Shown here one piece after another: positions 15,621 through 26,600 of a stretch of DNA of 46,652 bases (within the stretch, counting starts at the first letter, position 1; the number at the start of each line of letters is the position of its first letter). The position numbers were made by a program, and so were the translations under genes. Where the stretch lies: contig CAJNOQ010000564.1 of NCBI GenBank assembly GCA_905250885.1, forward strand, positions 1 to 46,652, written 5' to 3'. The notes below the pieces were generated by a model that made no database searches, was not told the origin of the DNA, and worked only from the letters and a program-made list of their open reading frames with translations. Source of the stretch: Didymodactylos carnosus. Taxonomy: Eukaryota > Rotifera > Eurotatoria > Philodinida > Philodinidae.

Positions 15621-16419
15621 CTATCCACGTCCTCGACCACGTCCACCACCAAAACCGCCACCTCTTCCACGACTTCTACCACGACCTAAAAGAAATCATT
15701 TATAAAAGTTTAACTGAAGAAAGACATGACCAATGTAATTTACCTCTTCCTCTTGGACCCCGTGAACTACTACTGGCACCTAAAACAAAATATGAGAGAA
15801 AGTTTAAATTAGTGTACATAGTTCAATGATTGCGAATAAAAAACAAACCTGGTCGTTCACGTTTGACTTTCGTCTTCGGTGTATCCTAAAAATAGAAAAT
15901 AGAATCCAGTAAACTGATTAACAACAATTCTAATTTAACTACTCACATCAACAAGTAAATTATCTAAGGGTAACGAATCAGGTAATATAAAATATCGAAT
16001 ATTATTGCCACGTATTGTAATAAAATCTAATGCGATCGATTCACCATTTTTCGGTATCAGTTTAGCTGAAACGATATCTCAGGTATTAAAAATAATTTAT
16101 TTCTATTAATAAATCACATGTGAGATAACAAGTGAGAGGAGAAAATGTATCAGCCATAGTCAACCAGAAAAAGAAGACAACGTTTTGTCATATTTTGTAA
16201 AATAGGATGATGATGTTGAAAAGATTCTTTTCTTGCTATATCGTCATTTTCGAATTAAAAAATCTTAAATTATTCTGTTATTATCATTTTACCTGATTTT
16301 AAATGTGTATTCATTGACATATCAACGCCAATAACTGTACCAAAAACATTGGTGCCATTTTTGAGTGCTATTGTTACACTTTCATGAGTTAATTTCATAA
16401 GAAAACGCACTAGTTTCAT
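15621..16419 (-). CDS. SNRPD1: small nuclear ribonucleoprotein Sm D1, five exons
   Basis: Coding exons, read 5' to 3' on the minus strand, are 16419-16293, 16065-15947, 15885-15849, 15779-15744 and 15685-15621. All junctions are GT-AG and the phases agree, giving 127 aa (human Sm D1 is 119). Residues 1-82 are the Sm fold: it opens [19 protein letters not shown], and later [15 protein letters not shown] and [20 protein letters not shown] match Sm D1 closely. The tail from about residue 95 is an Arg-Gly-rich segment ([13 protein letters not shown] and GGGRGRGRG), the kind methylated by PRMT5 in other animals. Sm D1 is one of the seven proteins of the Sm ring on spliceosomal U snRNAs. The first intron is 227 nt and the others are 58-69 nt. 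Odd point: the tail is encoded by three tiny exons and has a Ser run (ASSSS) and one Phe between the RG blocks. Confidence 0.97.
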
Positions 16420-17705
16420 TTTCGAATTTTTCTAACTCTGAACACTTTAAAAAAAATCTAAAGTAAAACAAATAACTCGAGAAAGAACTAATTTTCATAC
16501 GGAAAAATCGTTAGTCTAGAGTGGAAAAAAGCGTCCATATAATCAAGTATTTTCTCAAAACAACCTGAAATAAAGAAGTAAACATTGAGTTTCTGCATTA
16601 AGTTTCTGCAGCTCTTACATGAAAATCTGTGATCATAAGTTAAACAGAATGTTTTCATGACGAATTGCACATACAATTTAATTTTTGAAAATACAGTCCA
16701 TTTTGCAGTCTGCAAGAAAAAACAAACTTTACCATGTACAAGAGATATGCCAGAAATGTTCAGTCTCACGAAGAAAGATTGCGACCTGACTCTGTTCAAT
16801 TGTTTACATTGCCTCTTTAACGCTCATTGCAGTCGCATGCACATTTTCCAGAAAACTTAAAGCACTTGCTACACGCAAGGTGTTATATAAAGTAGTGGGC
16901 CGACTAAAATACTTTTCAATTCGTGCATATCTCTCTGGTGTACAATTTAAAATTCAGATTTACAGTTTTTTATTTTCGAAAATCTTTGAAAAAAAATGAA
17001 GAGTTGAAGAGAAGAAAATTAGTGGGTAAAAAACACATAGTTCAAGTCTGTTTTGTTCTGTGAACTCGCTTTTCATCTCAATCGTTTACTATGAGATGAA
17101 CAGTTAAACGATGAAATATCATTAGAAATGCTAGAGATAAGAAAACAATTTCAAGACGAAAAATAACTTGTTTTTGTGTTAGCGAACACCTAGCAATGTT
17201 TTTAATGAGAATTTTTTCCAGAATGGGACTTCCCATTTTGCTTTGAATATCAAAATATGTTTTCCTAGTTTCTTCTGAAACATAAAGTGGGTACAGTCGA
17301 AACAAAATTTTTTTAGAAAGTCTTTTCTATTGTCTCATAGCCACAGTTTTCGCACTTTTACTTCCATAAACACAATCAGCTTCCTTTCCTTTACCCTCTT
17401 TAAGATAAAAATCGAGTAAAGAAGACTGAAAGTTTAATTTTTTATAAGAGAGAAAAATATCAGCATATCTGCTGAGTAAAAACACAAGAAATACTAGAAT
17501 AAACAAGTGTACACAGCTACAGATCTATATATACCAATAAAAACTACTGCTATTTACATGTTTTTACTATTATTGCATATTTGATAAGAGTTGACGGTAA
17601 ACAAGAGCAAAAGTGGAAAACAAAGTAGGATAGATATTTTTTCCTCTTAGAGTGAACAGTAGGTGGGAAATTCATTTTTGGAAGTGAGAATCTACTTTGC
17701 TCTCG
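16420..17705. other. non-coding upstream region of Sm D1
   Basis: About 1.3 kb with no exon I can support. Open frames of 60-103 codons exist on both strands but have no recognisable domain and overlap each other. The Sm D1 promoter should lie at its left end; I see no clear TATA or initiator element that I would commit to. Confidence 0.5.
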
Positions 17706-18002
17706 CACTGTAAAAAAAATAACGGCAAAACTATCAAAAAGTCACGGTAAAAGTGTATCATTATCGTCCAGAATACATTTATTAATAAGATGATGATGAT
17801 ACACTTTTACAATGACAATGTTATACTCGGGATACCAAAACTAACACTTAAACTGTGACATCGCTCTTCTGCTGGTCGGCTAAAACTTGGACTATGTCAG
17901 ACGTTTTCCCTGTATAAAAGTGTGGCATTGCTACACTTTTAGTGTTATGTATGGTATTGTTATGATCGATGGAGAGGAAATCGATCGTAAATTTTAACAG
18001 TG
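17706..18002. mobile_element. short element with CACTGT...ACAGTG termini
   Basis: Begins CACTGTAAAAAAAATA and ends AATTTTAACAGTG, so the two ends are inverted copies of about 13 bases with mismatches; total 297 bp. It has no coding capacity. Inside are several copies of a motif like GTAAAAGTGTATCATT and its inverse (for example about 17,744-17,764, 17,800-17,815 and 17,916-17,945). The same terminal hexamer bounds the element at 44,053-44,364. No clear target-site duplication is visible. Most likely a non-autonomous DNA transposon (MITE-like). Confidence 0.5.
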
Positions 18003-18029
18003 TAGGAAAAGACAATGACTTGTCAAGTA

Positions 18030-18640
18030 TGTCCGAACGAAGGGTCTCAAATTATTTTTTTCGAATGTGGGACAAAATGAGGGACGCTTATTTTAACGAA
18101 ATAACGTCACGTCAATCTAAAATACCCGATGAGCTCAACTAAAGTCACATATTGCAAATAAATTAAAATCAATATTGTGAATTTTTTAACCATTTATCAT
18201 TATTAGCATTACCCTCGTTTCTTCTTATAGTTCTAATTTAGAGTTCATTCTTTCAAAGCTAATTTTTCAAATTTCAATAATAGATTTTTCCTTTTAATTA
18301 GGTTTTATTGACAAATTCGTATCACACGTCTGATAAACCCTGAGGCGCGCACGACAGGAAGAGTGATGTTTTATGGGACGGCTCACGAATCTCCGAATAA
18401 CTCTATTTGCAACAAACTATCCAAACACCTATATGATAATGATCTTTATGACAAGATATGCTAAAGAGGGCATAAATCTTTGCATATTATGTAATAACCC
18501 GCCAATCTTTCCTCCTCAAATGTGACGCTGAAGTAGGACTTCAAATCAATTGCCACTGGGGGACGAAATACGTCCCCCATGGGGGAATTATTTACTGGGG
18601 GACAAAATGGTCGAATAGGGGACATTTGAGAACGCTGGTT
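18030..18640. repeat. possible element with GGGGACAAAATG-type ends
   Basis: Near the left end, about 18,035-18,085, are the strings GGTCTCAAAT and GTGGGACAAAATGAGGGAC. At the right end, about 18,595-18,640, are GGGGGACAAAATGG and GGGGACATTTGAGAACGC. The region just before the right end is unusually G/C-rich for this window, with GGGGGACGAAATACGTCCCCC forming a small palindrome near 18,557-18,577. It looks like a remnant of a transposable element, but I cannot define its edges or coding content. Confidence 0.3.
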
Positions 18641-20540
18641 CAAACTCCTATTTCATTTCGAGCTTAACTTGTTCCTCAATGTGTCTTTCTTTTTTTTAAA
18701 ATGTTCTAGACGCTATCGTCGCGGGTGCACTGAAACCATTGGTTTGCCAGAGATTAAAAGTAGAGAAAAGTGATCTAAGATACAATTGTTCTAGCTGAGT
18801 TTCAAATCTCTTTTGTACACTTAACGCGGAATCAATCAGGATCGCATCCCTAGCCATCAGTATATTTTTCGTATGACAACTTCTACGCATTCATTAATTT
18901 CTAGATTGACAGCGTAAGTATAACATCCAAAAATAAAGAAAACAATGATGAATTTTCTTTTGTTTTTTAAAACAAAGATGACAAGTTTTAAAACAATAAT
19001 AACAGCAAAGGAAGAAAAAGATCCTACAAGTTCTTCCATTAATAAATCTGAAAAAACAATGCGCGCAACAACACTCAAGAAACTAGTTTGCAATTGTGTT
19101 GCGCAAAGGTTGCGATGTCGATAGATTCTATCTCTGCTGGCAGCTGCCAAAATCGGTTCCATAGCGAGCAGATTTTCACTACACCGCTTTCGATGTTAGT
19201 TTCTTATCGAGCAGCTGAAAAGATAGAATTGAATTAAACAGAAAAATGAATTAAAAGAAAAGTTTTTTTTTCTTTTTAGTAAATGGCGCTGAACAAAAAC
19301 AATGGCCATGGAGAAAATAAAAAACAAAATTCCCTGCAAAAGCTCATAATATCTGTCGACATAAAAACACAACATAAACTGTACATATCATAACAGTAGA
19401 TTAACCAACAACAAGCAGCGATCAACCATAATAAAACAAAGAAGCTTTCCAACGGTTAAGCTAAAAGTATGACACTACCACGTCAAAAGTGTAGAAATGT
19501 CATGCTGGAGATCATGCTAAGATAAAAGTATGGCAGCGTCGTGGATAAAATGTAACATTGTTGATACAGTAAAAGCGTAGTGATGTCATGTTTTATTTTA
19601 TGTCATACTACATATGTAACAATGTCATGCTAAAGGTGTGACAATGTTACGGTAAAACCATGATACTCGATTTTTACCGTATAGTAACATTGTTACACAT
19701 TTACTGTAACATTTCGGGTGCGTCTGTCCCACTCCATCAATTCTCCAGGGCGAGTGGCTGCAAAAATATGCAATGAAAATTGCCAAAATACCTCTCAGAA
19801 CTCTACTGGTTTTTATATGGATTCTCTCTAGCTTGAGCATTAAAGTTGGCTTGTTGAACGTATCTAATGCTATTCAGGAAAAAAAGACTACGTATACATA
19901 TACCCTGTTCTTCGTATTTTTGAATTATACTGCCATCTATCGTGGGAATCCGTTGAGACTTTGACTAACAGCAGGTTATGAGAATAACGTTAAATATTTT
20001 CTATTATACCATGTTGGCCTTCAGTAAAAAACGAAGACTACAACAAGACTTTGGTATGTAGTATGTATTGAACGTTTCCTTCAATCCGCCGCAATTGTTC
20101 ATTTACTGACGAGAAGAGTTGGCGATGTCAGTATCTTGTTAACATAAGAAATGAGGAGACGCAGCAAGTGAGCAGTGCCAAGAGAAACTGGGAGAAGACG
20201 ACGATGTTATAAATGAACTCGTTTGTATTGCTCTGCGTAATATCATCATATTCGTTTTCATTTTTTTCTAATAAAAAAATGAGAATAACAACAACTGTAA
20301 AAATGAAGAAAATGAGGAAACCATTCACAAAAAATGTGTGCATTTGTTTGCTTCAATAATTTTTTATAGTTTTAGATAAAATATGAAAAAATAACACATA
20401 TACGTCTACACATCTGGATTTATGGATATACAGAACAGATGCAAATAGATAAATAAAGGAACTTAAAAAAGAAGAAAACGAAAGATAAGAGACAGAATCA
20501 AGAGGAGGCATGTTCAATTTGATATTAGACAAATAAGTTA
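18641..20540. other. non-coding, repeat-bearing interval
   Basis: Contains the degenerate repeat block at 19,455-19,715. The minus-strand open frames at 18,857-19,162, 20,128-20,343 and 20,353-20,586 encode hydrophobic stretches but show no splice support or family resemblance. No gene is called. Confidence 0.45.
19455..19715. repeat. degenerate tandem repeat, unit like TAAAAGTGTGACAATGTCATGC
   Basis: At least six imperfect copies of a 20-25 base unit occur in a row, for example TAAAAGTATGACAC, CAAAAGTGTAGAAATGTCATGC, TAAAAGTATGGCAG, TAAAAGCGTAGTGATGTCATG and TAAAGGTGTGACAATGTTACGG, followed by inverted forms near 19,675-19,705. The same unit occurs inside the element at 17,706-18,002, so the two blocks are probably related. 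Confidence 0.55.
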
Positions 20541-20542
20541 TT

Positions 20543-20689
20543 AGAGTTTTCTCTTTTAGCGTATCTTTATGTTTTTGATGTCGCATGTAGATATGTGTAT
20601 GTCAGACATGAGGATACATATAGAAAAGAAAAGGTGATCTGTATGCGACATCAAGAAAAAGATCAGGATACGCTAAAAGAGAAAACTCT
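20543..20689. repeat. inverted repeat, 23-bp perfect outer arms
   Basis: AGAGTTTTCTCTTTTAGCG and four more bases at 20,543-20,565 are repeated exactly in inverse at 20,667-20,689. A second paired stretch, GATGTCGCAT at 20,577-20,586 with ATGCGACATC at 20,643-20,652, lies inside, leaving a loop of about 56 bases. It would form a long hairpin. It lies about 100 bp beyond the 3' end of the UBE4 pseudogene and carries no open frame of its own. Confidence 0.7.
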
Positions 20690-20789
20690 ATTGAGAAATG
20701 AATAACCACAATGATCTATGATGTTAAACTGTTCTATTTTTTTAGCCATAGTACATGAAAATAATTCTTTTAGCAATGATGATCACAGA

Positions 20790-22505
20790 AGAATTTTCAT
20801 CATTTTGTCTGATGTTAATTGATCAATAGTTAATGGTTGAAGATTGAAAGGATTGGTCTGTAAATTGAATAAATGTTTATTGATAACTGAACGATCCAGG
20901 ACAACATCACTTGGAAGTAAAATAGTTAGTCGATACATAAGAAAATTTAAGAAATATGGTACTTACAGTTTTTATCTACGAATATTCCCATTAATACAAA
21001 ATACATACCACAAAATTCATCCGATGATCAGAATAAATCTATTTCTTGACACGCTTTTTCTTCAGCAATCCGTTTTACACGATAACTTAACCGGAACAAT
21101 GTTTTCATTCTAGTCGATGTTGCTGAATATCGTTTGTGAATTCTTTCAGTAGTACTTGAGAATAAACTGGCACGAAAGGATCACTGAAAGAATTAAGGCT
21201 ATCATTTGATTTCTAATCAGTTTCTTCTTATTTCATATTTATCTCATCACGTGCTAAACTTCAACAAAATGATTAACCTAAAAACAAATAAGAGCTTCTT
21301 TTATCTTTAACTGTTTATTCAAATAAATACATGTACACACAAAACCACATACCAAAACAATGTAAATACCAATCATTGTTTCAAATAAACGTTTAGGATC
21401 AAATAAATATTTTGATGGGTCTTTGATTTTTAACATTTTACAATTGGTACTAGACAGTTCATTTCAAATAAATTTAGAAGTGCTGCTAAACGATCAATTA
21501 AATCCTAGAGAAAGAAAATTTTTGAAATCCTAGAGACGAAAACATTCTCAAAGAAATAACAATAAGGCAAGACTTACAGGTGAACATAGTAGAGTCACCA
21601 TTCAAATATTCGAGCATATTAAGTATCTCCATTCCTAGTGGTAAATATATATTGCATTGTCCTTCAAACTAACTTAATTGTTGTAATTTATTCGTACGTG
21701 ATTCCTGAAAGAAAGGATCTTACATAAACAGTGATATTTTACTCCACTTTTAGGAGAAGAATGTGTACAGTGTTCAACCAGAATGGATATAAACTTACTG
21801 TTGGCATAATTTCTCGTTCTATCTCTCCCTTTTGATCCGTTTGACTTTCAATATTGTGTACTTTTTTCAATAATTGTAAAGTTTCATTTAACAAATATAA
21901 AACATCATCAATAGCCATATTTAAAAATCGAATAAAATCTTTTTCATCTCTAAAACAACAACAAGAATTTATTTATTAATTAATGAATTTACTTTCATCA
22001 TTACTTGATGCATTAGTAAGGAGTCGAATCGAGGAGCATATATTCATGATCGTCTCGAAATCCTCTATCCAATGGTGTATAATATGTTCGAAAATAAATA
22101 TCACTCGAACTTTGAATTACGTGTACCTTACGTTCAACATCTAAATTTATTCCTTAATTATTAATCGAATAAATGCATCAAAAATATACGTCTGCATATA
22201 ATTTTGTCAATGCTTTAACAAGATGTTTTTGTGCTAATAAATGATTAAATAAATAGTCTGTGGGATTACGTAGTTATTGTATGATCACTATAAGCACATA
22301 ACCAAATTACATTACTTCAACAGTTTTCACAACAATATAAGAATTTTCAATATCATTTCGACTACATGTAATAGCCAACATCAATGTCGGTATATCATCG
22401 ATACTTCGTCTAGATAAACATTGAGGTACCATTCTACGAATAACAACACTTACATACATTAAAAATTTCAATATTATTGATTGATAATCTGCAACTGTTA
22501 CATAC
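20790..22505 (-). pseudogene. UBE4B: decayed UBE4-type U-box ubiquitin ligase (E4 factor)
   Basis: Minus-strand segments in the order of the UBE4/Ufd2 core: VPQCLSRRSIDDIPTLML and IVVKTVEVM (about 22,440-22,310); LAQKHLVKALTKLYADVYF (about 22,240-22,170); KDFIRFLNMAIDDVLYLLNE (about 21,945-21,850); GMEILNMLEYL (about 21,640-21,600); DLIDRLAALLNLF then KIKDPSKYLFDPKRLFETMI (about 21,510-21,360); RIAEEKACQEIDLF and SSDEFCGMYFVLM (about 21,075-20,985); and a C-terminal U-box part VVLDRSVINKHLFN, NPFNLQPLTIDQL (about 20,920-20,800). An intact UBE4 extends ubiquitin chains on substrates. Here the frame is broken several times: a TAA after ADVYF, a frameshift between AALLNLF and KIKDP, stops in the stretch before the U-box, and no continuous exon set. 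The N-terminal half of a normal UBE4 is not seen. The assignment rests on order and several conserved blocks. UBE4A versus UBE4B is not certain. Confidence 0.78.
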
Positions 22506-23631
22506 TCTTGACAGTGGTTCTCACTCAGAGCTCAACGATAGATAAAGTTACATCGAAAACTTCGTTAAATTGACCGTACATTCGAAATGTGCAACCCGAC
22601 CTGTACATGTACCCGATCTGAAGGTTCGGGTATGAAGTTGTCGGATACGGATTCCGTTTTTTTTAAATTTCCCAGAACACGGGCAGGTTTGCGTGGAAAA
22701 CCACAAAAGTTTAGTGAAAAAATACAAGATTTCAGCTAAAATACATGAAGATTTAAAAGAGTTACTTGAGAACGTAATGATAATTTGACATCTCCAGTTG
22801 AGAAATAAAAGTTTTAAAAAAATAAAATTTTAGTTGGAAAATGAAGAGGAGAAAATTTTTAGACATAAGTCGGGCACAGATAGGAAAATGGTACCCGTGC
22901 ACCTCTACACCAATTTTCATCATAAAGAGATATGAGATCAATAGATGTAAGGACCATGTTAAAAGCGTCAATCACATAAACTATTTTGTTATTGTACACT
23001 TTTGTTCAATGATATCTGTACAATTAATACCTTTGTTTGACAGTAGGCGTGTCATGGATAGATACATGGCGTTTTCTTTTGTATGTAAAGCGACAAGAAA
23101 AAAAAAGAATTTTTTTAATGATAAATGATGAAATAAGTCAGTGTCTTGATTCAACACAGCACACATTACTATTTGATCTTCCACGCCTGTTTTCTTTTAA
23201 CGTAAATCTTCATCGAAGTCACCGACGATATATACATATCCATTAAGTGCACAAACAGAGAGTTTGGTTTGAGTGCAAGGATGCAGGTTTTTTTTTGTTA
23301 CTTTCTCATCTTTGTTGTCAAAAGACATAACATAGAAATAGATAACTGTGGTGAACGAGACAATACATTATGTAGTTGTCAAGCAGATTTATATTGCGTT
23401 ATGAATAGCCATAAAGAATATTATATGAAATGAGAACATCCACCTGAGAAAAGCGTTAGAATAAAAAGAGAAGTCGCAATGCGCATGACCAATAAAGTGT
23501 AACGATGAATACTCACGTTCATTGTGCAAGAATAAACTCATTTATTTATTTTTACACGAAGATAAAAAAAGAAAGATTGTTAAAACAGTAAATTATAGAA
23601 CAATACTTGCATAATTTCAAATATACTAAAT
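22506..23631. other. intergenic interval, no gene supported
   Basis: Overlapping open frames of 60-95 codons on both strands (22,762-23,246) are mutually exclusive and have no family resemblance. A short G/C-richer patch at about 22,590-22,690 (ACCCGACCTGTACATGTACCC and nearby GGTTCGGGTA) looks like a repeat remnant. Confidence 0.45.
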
Positions 23632-26600
23632 ATGAATCAAACGCAGCCAATACCAAGTCTGTTTTATTTTTCCTCTATTTTAACGATGTTAATTAATTTC
23701 AAAAAATGTCTTTTTTCTAGCACAATATCCACCGCCAGGGAAAGTAATGGTTCTTGAACAGCATCATCGGCACCACACACGTCACCATCATCATCACCAA
23801 AATGCTGCTGAAAATACTCAGCATCAACAACAACCTACACATAGTTATCCGCAAATACCAACGGGACCCTATGGACAACAAGTTCAGCAACACCCGACAG
23901 TACAAATCGCACCGCAACAACAACATTTATATCAAGGTGTTCAACCAACAAGTTCATTCCATTCTGTTTCAAGTATCGATTCTTCCGCAGAAATGTCAAA
24001 ATACTTTCCAGATGCACAAACTCCAAGTCTTTCTCCCTTTAGGTAAATTTCTTGAAGCAATATGTCCATTTTCTGTACAATTGAATCAATTATAACCATT
24101 TAGAAACTGAAAATTGCTTCAAAATTTAAATAACTGCTATAAACTTTATGAAAAAAGAGTGTAGATCAACGTAAAACCTCATTCACAAGTAGAGTTCTTT
24201 ATTTTGAACATTCTACGATCATGTTGACACTGATTATAAATAGGGATGTACCAACACTTGCGACCTGATCTCAAAGATTACTTATTTTCGATATTTAAAA
24301 CTTTCAAGCTTTACCAAAACTAGCACCTTTTTATTGACTTTCATCAATTTTGACACTAGTTCCAGGTAGAGTAGAGAAAGCTGGTTAAGTTTGACGTAAC
24401 AGCTCGATGGAGTCTGAGAATTTTGAATATAAAAAATAAGCGATCTTTGAAATCAGGTTCCAGGGTTTGGCACATTCCTAATTATGATGACATAAGTGTT
24501 TCTAATATGATGAAAGAATTCATTGCGGAAGTGTGTGGGATAAAACGTTTTTTGGTTGCTTTTTCAACCCCGAACACTCAGTACTATAAATAAAATTGTT
24601 TTATTATGTCTTATAATTTGATCATGAAAACAATCTTATTATCCAAAGAAGAACATCGTTACTTTTTCATTAGGAGATGATTATTAATATAGGTGTAAGA
24701 AAAAGTTGATAAATACTGTTTGATAATCGATTTTTTGCCCTTAAACTTATTTTTAAGACATCATCAAGCGCAAGTAGATGGTACCGAATCATCTCATAAA
24801 ACACAAGCTTCAACAGTAGCAACAAGTTATGGAACAAGTGTTACTAATGGGCCTTATACAAATGTACAACAGCCACACCAACAACAGAAACTACGACCTG
24901 TTCACACTCAAATTACGCCAATTAGACAATCAGTGGGACCTATACTACAATCCGTGCGTTCTCAACCACAACTCCGAACGCCTCAATCCACAAGTACCTA
25001 TCGAACACCTGGTTCCCAAGTAACTAGTCGTCCGTCCAAACCCCAGGGCATTACAGGTGCTCCATCAATAATTGAAGGCATACAAATATCTCAGGCACTT
25101 GTCAACGATGTATTAGTTGATTTACAATCAAAAGTTCTTAATGAATCTATGCAAAATTTTTATGAAGATGGATCAGGTGGTACTCATATGGGTAAAAGTT
25201 TTCTACTATTATAAATCGTATGTCAAACCTTATTTTCTGTTACTTTTTAGAACCATTACCACCAATCTACATATCGGCTCCGCAACCAACGGTTATACTT
25301 GGATCTGATCTACAACGTTTACGAGCTGAATTAGGCAATAAAAATAAACGACCAGGTAAACACAAACGAGATAGAGAAAAACAACTTTTCCTTTATTCAA
25401 AGTGAAATTTCACATTTTTTTAGTTATATATCGTCAATTGAGACAAGATTATTTAAGAGATCAACAAACAATGGCTAGAGCACAATTGAGGGCAAATCGT
25501 CCAACTTCTTATCCCACAAGTATGTATTTCATAAATTTTGCACATATATGAAAAATTAAGCCATGTTTCCTTCATTTAGATTGCTACCCTACACCCAAAT
25601 ACACATATTTAAACAGGTATATCCCATATCAATTACGAGTCGTAAATATACAGATAGAAACATCCATACACATTGTTCTCCTTCATATAACTTTAACAAG
25701 ATGCCACTTCTTAGGAGAAAAATTATCACACTTACATTTTACTGATTATAGCTGTAAAAACTGAAAGACATAATAGCTCATAATGTTCACATAGCTCATA
25801 AAGAACTATTCACTTTCATATTTGATATTTTTTCTTCTTTTTACACACACACACACACTTTATACTTCACTACCACACCGACGATTGCGAAGGACAAATG
25901 TTATGCCAAAAGATGCAGAATTTCAAGCTCACTATTAGTTAACTAATACGAACTTAGACATGCACCAATTCCAATACGCAAACATTTCTAAAGATCATTA
26001 TTTTTCACTGTTAAGAGCCTCTAATTCCGACCATGTTTTGTTATAAGAAAAATCCAATTTCATCTCTTCTAGTGAAGTACTATAAAACGTAGATAGAACA
26101 GTGTTTTTCTGGTCATAATTGATCTTTACTCTTACATCACCTAACAAAAACCTGTGTTTTGCGAGATGTATTTAAAAATGTGTGTGTGTATTTTCTAAAT
26201 CATCTTGTTATTTGTAATTAAATTGTAAAAACCAATATATCCTTTCATAAAATATTAAATTTTTTAATTATCTTTTGAACTTAAAATAAGAGTTTTAAGA
26301 CAAATTTAAGTAAGAAAAAAAAGCAAATATAAAAGTGAACAATTCTTTAAGAGTCACCAGTTAGATAATCTTTTGCCTATCTTGTATGCTCACAATAAGT
26401 TTTCGGTTTTAGACCAATGATCAATTCTTGAAAATCATATAATCTATACAAAGATGTGGTTAGATATGAAGAATAAGAGATATTATTATTTACTCATTCA
26501 AAATATGTGTACACAAATAACATTTTATTAGGTTTTAGTTTTAGTTTTTATATGTATATCAAATATATTATTGTATTACATTATTCTCTGGTGTAGTTAA

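Noticed and set aside
15476-15682. Minus-strand 68-codon frame rich in Val and Asp ([17 protein letters not shown])
   Set aside because: It is the last Sm D1 exon read in the wrong frame; the correct frame gives the Arg-Gly tail.
18857-19162. Minus-strand 101-codon frame with a hydrophobic segment as a membrane protein
   Set aside because: The hydrophobic run is what T-rich DNA encodes by default; no signal peptide arrangement, splice context or family motif supports it.
20844-21113. 89-codon plus-strand frame
   Set aside because: It is antisense to the U-box region of the UBE4 pseudogene and has no features of its own.
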